Shown here: piece by piece, positions 22,640-32,616 of the stretch | Numbering within the stretch: the stretch's first letter is position 1 | How the letters are laid out: each line of letters opens with the position of its first letter | Assembly (NCBI RefSeq): GCF_020921035.1 | Contig: NC_063158.1 | Coordinates: 4,260,001-4,324,000 of the forward strand | DNA: 64,000 bases | From: Rhodamnia argentea | Lineage: Eukaryota; Streptophyta; Magnoliopsida; Myrtales; Myrtaceae | Direction of reading: 5' to 3' | Translations under genes and position numbers: made by a program | Notes under the pieces: model-generated | The model's input: only the letters and a program-made list of their open reading frames with translations | Database searches by the model: none | What the model was told of the DNA's origin: nothing

Positions 22640-25230
22640 ATTTGGGAACTGAAAAATGAGTAGGTAACAAGCATTCCTCCACCGAAAAGGACACACCTTT
22701 GTTAATTTCTTGGGTTTTATCAATTATGTGTGAAAAAGCAAAAACGTTGCGTGCCAAAAATAATTCATGAAAAGCAAAAAAAAAAAAGTTAATCTGGTAA
22801 TTAGGCAGGATAAAGGAACCGAAAATGTCCGATCATGGAAAATGCAACGAGGGACAAGTGAGCGACATGCAAACCTTGCCCCATTTGGGCTGGGAGGTGT
22901 ACTAAAGCCTTCTTCGTGTTCATAAGAGCCAATTAGCAAGAGATATACACAACCTCTAGGCATTATCACAAAAATTAACATCAACTTTCAAATGTTTCGG
23001 AAAAAAGATGCAACATTTTATCATCGTTGTAAACTTAACATGAACTTGCAAGCAGCATGAACATTTGCAAATGTCATGCAACTCGAAATTGTAGATATTT
23101 TTCCGAGATATTTTGTGTTAAATTCGAAACAATGATAATGTGTTGTGTATTTTGTTTAAGAGCTTCGAGAGTTTGTATCGGTTTTTTCACCGATGGAAAA
23201 AGTCCTTGTACTTTTCTGCTATGTGGCCATGAAAACGGATGAAGGTGTAAGTACAGACAAACATCTGAAATTCTTCTTTCTTTTTTGCATGCTTTAATCT
23301 TGTTTAATAATTGGCTGTTGCCCACAATTTGACTTGAGGGAAAAAAAAGAAAAAGAAGAAGTGCTACTTGTCTTCTACACACCTGAAATGATCAGCTTTC
23401 CTGCCGCTATCATGACAAATGCTATCATTATATCCCTTGTTATGGCTCTTCTATTGTTTGGTTGTTAGATCTTGAAATTTCTCACGACTTATACAACTTT
23501 GTCTATCCAAATTTTCATCAATCGGCCCGATTAATAATCTGGTTATCGTTTTCGATAATCAAGTTTCGTGAGCTATCGATTACAGCAATAATCTGAGGTC
23601 AATAGGGTACTAAACACCGTACGACTGTGATACAACCTTTTGATTTTATTCTTTTAGCTGGCCATCATAAACTTGTTGGTAAAATACTATTTTTTCGAAT
23701 CCTTTTATATATTTTGCGGCAGCACGAGCAATAATATCCTGTCTTCTTAATTTGCATGTAAATCATCCAATTTCCCCACAAAGGAAACTCCCGAATCAAC
23801 TTTCAGGCATTAAAGCACAAATAAGGCAAGTGGGGACAATGAAATCACAGACAATACATGAGAGCTGCTTTAACTTTTTCAATATCTTTCTCTTGCCTCC
23901 TTTGATTATTGACTCGGCCTATGTGAAAAACCAAGTTTAATCACCATCTTAGTCAATTATAATCATGTTAATAACGTACATTTAATGTATCCTGCCCCTC
24001 CAAGCTCTTTTTTATCGAGGTCTTTTTCCAATCACGCCATATCATATGTCTCAACTTCTAATCGTTAACAGGAAATCCAAACAGACCCACCTGTTGGATA
24101 AAAAAAGTGAAAGTAAAGTCAATACACAAATGAAGTGGGTTGGACCCTTTTGATCCGCTTCGGGGAATCACATCTTGTGTTGTGTCCGCACAAGTAATGC
24201 ATCATTAATGGCAACTTAGGGAAATGAAAAAATGGTTAGGTATGCTAATGGGAAATCTAGGGAAAAAAAAATGGCCTGGTTGTGTCCCCAGCAATTGTTA
24301 ATGTGATGTCGATCATATGGCAAAAGGCTAAGCATCTCTCAAATGTTCCATCCAATCATTTTTCCCACTAATTTCCAATTATGTAGTTAAAGATCTTCAA
24401 TGGAGCTATGGAGGTAGAACAGATTTTGGAATTTTTACTAATTATTTAGGTGGGGGCAAGTGGAAACACGCCACGTGGCTAAATCGAAACACGTGGCGTG
24501 GAGAGACAAGGTCAAAGCATGGTTGGGGTTGGTTGCAACCAAGGGGGAGTGAATGATACAATCACATGGCGTGGGAAATAGAAAGTGGAAGCCACCCACA
24601 AATTAATTTTTCTTCCTCTCTAGACATCTTTTTCGTTTACTTGATTTGAGGCATAGGCGTGATGGAGATGGGCTAAAGAGAAACTCTATGAGCTGAAAAA
24701 TAGTACCCCGTAACACTTGGGAAGTAACTATTAATGTGCTTCTTGAACAAACAAAAACGAACAAGCAAGTAGCAAAACGAGCATATCAATAAAAGTCACA
24801 CAAGATTGTATAGCCGCTTATAATTTTCCAAGTAATTGTAGGTACTCTTTTTCTTTTCTTTTTTCCCCTCGAGGAGGTGAGAATATAGATGGGTATTCTC
24901 CACACGCTTATCAAAAATGGCAAGAAGGTATATAAAACTTACCACATCTTGTTTAGTTTATATACCTTTTAAGATGTGAAATGTAACTTCGTTCGTTCGA
25001 ATTACATCAATTACCGGTTTATAGAACTTACAGGGTGTCATCGATGCTATTCCTTTTCCCCTTTCTATTGACAACTCCCTGTTGTTCCAAACTGGCTGAT
25101 GATGTTGCACCATAGTCCAATGTCTGGACAAAATTCATATGGGAAATCCCAAGGTCTTGGCCAGATTGGGGAGATGCCTTGAGCTTTTATCTTTTGAGGT
25201 AAAGTCAAAAGAGAGTAACTTGTCCTGAAT
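22640..25230. other. Upstream intergenic region of the zinc-finger gene, no other gene recognised
   Basis: About 2.6 kb of AT-rich DNA. Short ORFs are unrecognisable. The only distinctive element is the G-box inverted repeat at 24467-24500, listed separately. Confidence 0.4.
24467..24500. promoter_or_regulatory. Paired G-box inverted repeat
   Basis: CACGCCACGTG (24467-24477) and CACGTGGCGTG (24490-24500) are perfect 11-bp inverted copies separated by 12 bp. Each contains the G-box core CACGTG, the binding site class of plant bZIP and bHLH factors and the core of ABA-response elements. It sits about 1.9 kb upstream of the zinc-finger start, so assignment to that gene is inference. Confidence 0.5.
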
Positions 25231-25236
25231 CTCTTA

Positions 25237-25961
25237 GGTTACGTTTGGCAGTCACGATAAAATTTGTCATATCTTGTGTTTGGTGCCTTCTCAAGATAGG
25301 ATAAAGTCGGATGTAAGATGGATATAGTTCGGATAAAATTATCCCATGGAGAAGATAGGATAAAGGTAGATAGGATTTTTACTATCCATAATATAAAAGT
25401 TATTTTTCTCGAATAATAAACTTCTTAAAATTAATAAAACTAAAATGACATTTGAATATATAATATTTGAATTATAATGTAAAAAAATCCAAAAAAAATA
25501 TTTTTTTTATTCCTATTTTTATTTATATATTTGAATTTCTTTCTATCTTCTAATATAAACTCAATATATAAGCATTTATATTTATTACATATTTTAGGTA
25601 TTCTAGTATTTTAGATGTATTAGTGTAGTTTACTATATTATAAAATCTTAACAATGGAAGAGGGCTAAAGAATAAAAAAATTAAAAAAGATAGGAAAAAA
25701 TAATAAAAAATAAGCAAATAAAAATGAAATAGGCAAGAATGTCATGATAGATTATTACCATCTCCGTTTGTGCAATTTTTAGGTTCATTTACACCGATAT
25801 ACCGTTTATACCAAATAATAGACATGATAGGATACGAAAGTATTTGGCTTTATTACTGTTATTCACCAAACAACGGATATGATAAAGTAAAATCCCTGAA
25901 TTTCACATCTTATTCTATCTAATTCTATCATGACCGAAACTGCAGATGACCAAACGTAGCC
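25237..25961. mobile_element. PIF/Harbinger-type MITE, TTA target duplication
   Basis: The left end is GGTTACGTTTGG and the right end in reverse complement is GGCTACGTTTGG. TTA flanks both sides (25234-25236 and 25962-25964). Inverted similarity extends inward through CACGATAAAATTTG-like and ATCATGACCG-like sequence. The interior is very AT-rich with no coding capacity. Length is 725 bp. Confidence 0.78.
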
Positions 25962-25986
25962 TTAGAGCAGAGGAGTATGATCAACC

Positions 25987-28929
25987 TAGTCACGGCCGGT
26001 TCGGTGGAACCGCCGGTTCCGTTCCAGGAACCGGAACCGGCCGTGAAAAATGGCGGTTCCGGGCCGGTTCCCGGGCCGGTTCCGGTTCCGGTTCGGAACC
26101 GCCGGTTCATTCCGATTCATTTTTAATAATAATTTTTAAAATAATAAATAATAAAATAAATATAATAAATTATAAATTATAAAATACAATTAAATTGTAC
26201 ATTGTAATAAAATATGGGAAAAAAAAGAGAGAAGGAATGAGCTTGAACTTAATGAATTATCATTAAGCGACCTACATATCTTCTTGGGGATAGAAGAATC
26301 AAAGCCCATGTAGTTCTTTTTACCTTTGAGAACCCCAACTTACCTCATCGTCAATCGTCGCTACCCGTTGTGGTACCCGTGGCGGTGGTATCTCCAACAT
26401 CATCGCTAAAAAATTCGTGTTCACGATCTAACTCTTGGTGTCGATATTTCGCCCTCGTCCAATCGCCGACACAAGCTTGAGCTTCCACAGAGTCCGGGCT
26501 TAATCTTGAACGGCGAGAGTCCAAAATTAATCCTCCAGAATTAAATGCTTGTTCAACTGCAACCGTTGAAGAATGAGTTGCTAATATTTGACGAGCGATG
26601 AGGGCGAGAACTGGATACTCGATTTGGTGACTCTTCCACCACTTCGGGATTTCGAAATCCGTACTATGTTCTGCATCACGAAACTCAAATTGAGTGGTTA
26701 AATATTTTTCTAATTCAGAAATATTACCTATTGCCCCTTTTTGTTTTTTTTGCCTACTCTTAAGCATATTATACCCTCTACTAAGTGAACTACCACCTTC
26801 GCTACGTGAGGCAGTAGATTGTAAAAATCCAGAATCACTTAAACCATATCTACTACAAAATTCTCCATATAATGCTACTATAGATTCTTTAACATGTCCT
26901 AATATATTTAAAATATCTATTGAATCATCCAAATGTAAACAATCATGATAATACACATTCAAATAATCTTGTAAACCGTCTAATTTAATGCGTGGATCAA
27001 AAACAATACCAACTAAATAGACAAGAGGAATTTGCAAATAATAATGCAACCATTTTTCTCGTATTACTAAAATAGTTTGACCTAATTCGGTATCTTTTTC
27101 ATATTCACTAAAAACACTACTAATATTAACACACTCTATTAAAAATAAATGCGTTGTAGGATAATAAATACCAGATAAAGTCTTAGTAGCATCATTAAAA
27201 ATTTTCAAAATATCTAAAATTTTCTTGCAAACGTCCCAATGTTGAGGAAGTAAAGTAATTTCGGGAATATTTTGTGAAATAAACATACATAATAAATCTT
27301 TATATTCAAAAGTTTGCCGAAGCAACTCGTACGTAGAATTCCAACGAGTCGGAATATCTTTTGGAAATCTTCTTGGCCTTCTCCCATTTTGTTTACAAAA
27401 TTTTCCCCATGATTTCATACATTGGGGACGACTCCATAAAAATTTAATTGCACTTTTTATTGGGGCGAGAGAAGTGTCAAGAGTTCGTAAACCATTTTGT
27501 ACACATAAATTTAAAACATGACAAGCACATCTAATGTGAAAAAATTGTCCGCCAAAAGTGGGTTTGCAAATATTTTCTAATTCGGGAATAGAAGCGGTAT
27601 TTGCGGCGGCATTATCAAAACCAATTGAAAATACTTTATTTATTAAATTATATTCTTCTAAAACTTGCCTAATTATTCTATAAATATTATAAGCCGAATG
27701 GCTTTCATCAAAAACTCGGAATGCAATAAGTCTTTTTTGAATCATCCAATTGTCATCTATCCAATGACACGTGACACCCATATAAGAATGAATTTGCCAA
27801 GGATCACTCCAAATATCGCTACCTATATGCACACGTCCATTGAATTCGCAAAAAATTTTGCTAAAGATTTTTTTCCTTTTTTATAAAGATGAAAAACTTC
27901 GCGTTTAAGAGTATTTTTTGGAATAGTTGGCGCTTGCGGAACCAACGCAGTATTTATCAAATATTTCATATTAAAATTTTCACCAGTATTAAACGGAGCA
28001 TGATCAAGGGCAACATATTCACCTAATGTTTGTTTATAAAGTGCTTCAATGAAACGAAATAAAGGATGAGGCTTAGAAGTGGCGTACCCGGAAATTTGTT
28101 GTTGCGTATTGTCGATCCCCGCTTGCGTTGGATGTTTTTTCGTCAAATGCCGACGGAATGTTCCGTAGCCGTCTCCTTTCGTGAATTTATAAGTTTGCGA
28201 ATAATATTTACATTTTACATTATACTTACCTTCGACTTCATCACGTACCTTGTCGAAGTGTAGCCACAAGTCCGATGTATTATCTCGGCCCTTCCGTTCC
28301 GGCTCATTTGCCGTTGACGTTTCTTCGACACTAGTGGGAGGATGAAGACTTTCTTGTGTTGGGATGTGCTCGACGTTCGGAATCGGGACATAGTTGATAT
28401 TATCGTCGTCGTCTTCCCAACTTGCATACTCACGAGGATCGTATTCATGAATGGGATACTCGGAATCTCCCATAGCCATCTTGCCCTTGTCAGCATTTCT
28501 GCTTCCACTTGCCATTTTTGAGAGAATTGATCGGAAATCCGATTGAGAGAATTGAGTCGGGATTGAGAGAATTGGGAGAATTTGAGCGATTTGAGAGGAT
28601 TTCGGAGAGAATTCGAGAGATTGTTCAGAGAATTTGTGACAAAAATGAAAGGGGAAGCATATGCATTTATAGGCAAGAATCATTTTTTTTTTTTTTTTTA
28701 TTTTTTAAAATGGAAAGCAACGGCCAAATTGGCCGTTGCACGTTGGCAACGGCCCAAAGTCGCGAGCGGGGGGGGTGGGGAGGGGGGCCCGGGGAGAGAG
28801 CCCAACGGCTCTCTGCCCCGGGCCCACTTTTTTTTTTTTTTTTTTTTGCGGCGGTTCGGAACCGGCCCGGAACCGTGGGCCCGGTCAACGGGCCGGTTCC
28901 GGGCCCACGGGCCCAAATGGCCCCCTCTA
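25987..28929 (-). mobile_element. hAT-superfamily DNA transposon, nearly complete, non-functional transposase
   Basis: An 8-bp direct repeat GATCAACC at 25979-25986 and 28930-28937 bounds a 2943-bp element, the target duplication length of hAT elements. Its ends are short imperfect inverted repeats: TAGTCACGGCCGG on the left and TAGAGGGGGCC on the right in reverse complement. Both subterminal regions are packed with GGTTCCGG/CCGGAACC motifs (about 25996-26105 and 28850-28915), the kind of clustered motif hAT transposases bind. A long T run lies in each half of the 5' end (28683-28700 and about 28829-28847). Transcription of the transposase is leftward. Confidence 0.9.
26351..28515 (-). pseudogene. 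hAT transposase (BED zinc finger, hAT C-terminal dimerisation domain), frameshifted
   Basis: The coding path starts at 28515 (MASGSRNADKGKMAMG) and ends at 26351. It lies in two overlapping frames: 28515 to about 27823, then about 27850 to 26351. The switch falls in a run of six T (coding strand) near 27860, where one base appears to have been lost; the first frame then stops within about ten codons. The N-terminal part has a BED-type finger, but the expected Cys-x2-Cys is CKYY, so the second zinc ligand is missing; the distal HLTKKH pair is present. The second part has the core with IGFDNAAANTASI and CACHVLNLCVQ. It ends with the dimerisation region (WWKSHQIEYPVLALIARQIL, then STVAVEQAFNSGG and RRSRLSPDSVEAQACVGDW). 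Two independent lesions argue for a dead copy, though the rest is well preserved and insertion may be fairly recent. Confidence 0.88.
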
Positions 28930-28937
28930 GATCAACC

Positions 28938-30599
28938 TTTAGCAAAACTTATGGTGACTCCTCTCAAATCCAAATCATCATTGTATACATCGTGTTCAAA
29001 CAAGTCAGCTCCGCGCGAGAAGTTCAACAGCAAAGGCAATCGTTCAAGGACTTCGTATTCGAAGTCGAACCCATGAATTTTCCAGGGTACAAGTTTGAAA
29101 CTTCGGGTTTCGAAGCACCCGTTACTTGTCTGCACATGTTCTGCTTGGCAAGATGTGGAAAAGATACAGATGCTTGGCGATGATCTGGTTTCAGCTAAAC
29201 AATATACATGGTGATTTTTGTCACACCACTGAAATAGGAAAGCTCCACAAGTTTCTCCTTGTTCACATTGCATTTACACGGCAAAATGTCACGTGTATCA
29301 TCGAAATACAGTTTAAAAGCTTATTCAATCTAACTAATCGTTGGAAAATGACATAAATGATTCTGAAATTTGGTCCAATCACCGGTGTCTTCCTTAAATT
29401 TTTAATTTGTTTAATGCGATTCTTGAACTGTCGGTACAAATTCAATCTAGTTTTTAAACTATATGAAAGAATTCAACGTGAAATACTCAGAAGATTAATG
29501 GCAAGTAGAATTTAAAATCATCCGAGGCTATATGATTGGGGTGGAAATTTTCCCTGCTTTTAGCAGGCAGGAGCAGTGCTTTCTGCAGACATGCTGCCTC
29601 TTCACCCTTCACGCGAGAAAGTTCTGGTTTCGTTAGTTTTTGTATGTTGCATCTCTTCAGTACGGACCATATTCAATTTGGATTAAATTTCTCTCCTGTT
29701 TCCCATCATGAAAGTTCTGCAAAATAAATAATCAAATGCAATTGCCCAAAAAAAAAAAAAAAGTAGTTGTGTTTGCAGCCAAATTCCCATCATTAAAAAG
29801 TGGCGTGGGAGTTATTTCTTTACAGAGAAGGGCTGGTGATAGATGGATTTAGGTTCTGGAGATGTTGCAACCGGCTGATATTATTTCAAATGTCAACAAG
29901 GGGTTGAATGAACTGATCTAAATATGATTTCTGTCTCGTAATTTGGTACAGATTCTGATTCAAGAGTTTTCAATCAACTTTTGTATCGACGGGAATCGAC
30001 TCAAACTCGATCATAAATATGACTGTTTTTCCCATTCGATAAAGATGGGGCTTTTAGGCGAGTTTGGCTATTGGTACATCAGAACGTCATGAGTTAGTTC
30101 GGTTCCTATTTACCACCATTGGTTGACACTAGAGCAGAGCTCGTTGGAGCCAATCCTAGTACGAGACGATTGGGTTAGGCCACTTGCACCGAAATTCCTC
30201 TAGGACCGTCTTAAATCCCCTGGCCCAACGCCATGCATGATGAACGCCTGGGCCAGACCGACCGGCTTAGCTTATCGGCATTCCGCCGCAGATTCGCCCA
30301 TTGATCATGTCCAAGATGAATCCCATAAACGACCCTCATCAACATTTCCCTCACAAAGAAGCAGGTTCCTGAGCAACTCTCTGTTAAAGATTCATGGAGG
30401 AGGTCACAGTAGAGCAACTGCTACTGCAGAATCACCAATGTCTAGAACAGGAGGAGTAGATACATTGACATGCACAAGAAAGTCACACATGATACACCAG
30501 ATGGTTTCCACAGCAGGCAAAAGAAGCTGCTCTTTCTTCCTACAACCAAAATGCTGGAGAAAAAGAAGATGCTTTCGCAAAAATCCACATCTTCGTTTC
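28938..30599. other. Intergenic; 3' flank of the WAT1-related gene; rRNA-like fossil inside
   Basis: No protein gene recognised. The part at about 29345-29470 resembles an arm of the Mutator-like MITE family (GGTCCAATCA and following TTAAATTTTTAATTTG). The stretch nearest 30600 is probably WAT1-related 3' UTR. Confidence 0.35.
29955..30195 (+). pseudogene. Degenerate large-subunit rRNA-like fragment, organelle/bacterial type
   Basis: Landmarks occur in the same order as near the 3' end of bacterial and organellar 23S/26S rRNA. They are CAAGAGTT then ATCGACGG (about 29960-29993), CTGTT..CCCATT..AAAG (about 30023-30048), AGAACGTCATGAGTTAGTTC (30081-30100, compare AGAACGTCGTGAGACAGTTC), and CCTAGTACGAGACGAT (30155-30170, compare the sarcin-ricin loop CTAGTACGAGAGGA). 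The spacing between landmarks is close to that expected. Many substitutions show it is not functional rRNA. An ancient nuclear transfer from mitochondrion or chloroplast is the simplest explanation; which organelle cannot be told. Confidence 0.5.
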
Positions 30600-32616
30600 T
30601 CAACTCAGAAGTGGCTTCTCCGCATCCGACCTACTCTCTGAGCAATCTTCTTCATTCGGGTGATAATCCTCTTTCCCTTTTGCCCAAAGCACGAAGTACA
30701 GGCCGGTAAACATAAGGACCATGCCGGCGAGGCTGCATTAGCAGCTAGGATCAGCTCGATTCAAACCAGCATGCAATTTCAATAAGTTTGAGAATGAATT
30801 CTATGGGGCTAATTATAACGGTGCTTTAGATCTCACCTTGGCATGTGGATCGTGTCTCCAAATGTTATGGCTGAGTAAATAACAGTGCAGACGGTGGCGA
30901 TGGGGCTAAACATAGAAGGAAGGACCGCCCCTCTCTTTTTTATGGCCCAGGCAGTGAAGCCTACGCATGATCCGCCAATGGCACCACCCTGCACATTTGA
31001 GAATTTCGTGATGCCCCAGTGACAAAAGAAAGAAAGGGCAAAAACAGAACCATGCGGCGCATAATGTTTGCATATGTTTCCGAGAAGTATTCAGGGAGAG
31101 TAAGACCGAAGTTGCGACTGACCAGAAAAGAGAAGGTGACCAACTTGCCGAAGCTCAGAAACGGCCAGCCATTGTCCAATTTGTGGTCTTCAAACAACTG
31201 AACAGCTGCAGTCATAATCGAACCGATCAAGGACATGATTGCGCACATGGAGATCGGTGCTGGAAAGTCGGCCAAAGTGACTGCCTGCGAAGCCGCAGAA
31301 AGCAAACAAGGGAAAAAGAGATGAGTAGGCTGAATTTGGAATCCTTACAAGTTTGTCTAAGGACCGAAACAAATGTCGATTGAAGTAATGCAACAGCACT
31401 TTAGCAGAAATATACCTGCAGGATTGCATTGATTGACAGGACAAAGGCCGCTGCAATAAGATAGAAGCAACCGATTATCATTTGTCGGTTGAAAATCATA
31501 TCTCTCAAGGGAGATGAGCGGGGCGCCTCCTTCGCAGCACTGCATAGGCTCATTGTGACAGCGCCCGAAACACACACCACCGTGCCTAATATCTTGACCT
31601 TGCTGTACAAGCAACTCAGCTCAACTTTCTCCATCCTGCACAAGCAGGAGCATTTCCAATTGAATAACACAGAACCCGATAACAGTACTGAAAGCCGCGA
31701 TATTCCTGTAAATAATCGCTCCATCCATCAATATCCACTGATTGATCGTGTGCACGCTTAATCCACAAGATAAAATATTTTCTTAGAACGATCTTCTGTG
31801 GGATGGATTTGCTCAAAGATGGATTAAATCTATGTTTTTGACAAGAACCCTAGTAAGAACAATCTTGGTAGAACAATACAGTGAATCGTGCTAAAGTAGT
31901 ATCAGCAGCTCATGCTAAAGCAACTAAACCAGTAGCCGAAAAACTAGTACTGGGACTATCGCAAAGCCTAAGTGAAAATTGCGAAAGAAACCCCAGGTAG
32001 AAGGTAGGATACCTAGTAATCCAAGCGATGACGAAGATAAGCCCAGGAGCAAGGTTTGGCATGGCGGTTGCGAGAGCCGGTGATGTGAATTTGATCCCCT
32101 TCATTAACAGAGTTTGGAACAGAGTCACCCTGACCCAGAAGTTGGAAAAACAGAAGGAAGAAAAATTAACAGATTCATTAATTTGATCATATTCACATAG
32201 GTGAAACATGAACTTCAAGTTGATATGAGGTTGCAAAGATGCCGAAATACCCTGAGAAGGAGATGAGAACAAGCTGAACCATCAACCTCAGGCTGAGCTT
32301 CTTGGGCCACAAGCTCCTGGAACATGAAGAACAATAAGAGATCAAGCGTCATTCTCACAAAGCACAAATGCGCGCAGAGAGACAGAGAGAGACGGAGAGA
32401 GAGAGAAAGATGATACCTTTCAAACGAGAAGGCAATGGGGGAGAGAATAAGGAAGGTGGCAAAGGAAGAGAAGTAGGCAAAAGTGAGAGGTTTGAGGCCA
32501 AGGGACATGAGGTAGCTCAGCATCACAGAGTTGATCGCATACACGACCTGAATCCCGACCAAACCCCCAATCACTCCCACTTCTTCCACCACCTCTTTCC
32601 TCTTGTACCACTCCAT
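30600..32616 (-). CDS. WAT1-related protein (plant drug/metabolite exporter, EamA family; At5g47470-like)
   Basis: Multi-pass membrane transporter; relatives export auxin or amino acids at the vacuole or plasma membrane, but the substrate here is unknown. Seven exons, in coding order: 32616-32417, 32316-32251, 32129-32013, 31635-31416, 31284-31123, 30988-30837, 30732-30600. They join in frame with GT-AG boundaries and give 349 residues. Exon 1 encodes the start MEWYKRKEVVEEVGVIGGLV and the first helices (GIQVVYAINSVMLSYLMSLG). Exon 3 holds the family motif TSPALATAMPNLAPGLIFVI. Exon 4 begins MEKVELSCLYSKVKILGT. Exon 6 holds the second EamA half (KKRGAVLPSMFSPIATVCTV), and the last exon ends GLYFVLWAKGKE...EKPLLS. 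Length and exon pattern fit the family. The start is the Met conserved in relatives; an upstream in-frame Met exists at 32763. A GA run (coding strand) directly precedes the start codon. Confidence 0.93.

Noticed and set aside
28509-29183. Plus-strand ORFs of 224 and 164 codons
   Set aside because: They run through the GC-rich end of the hAT element and across its border, with poly-Phe from T runs.
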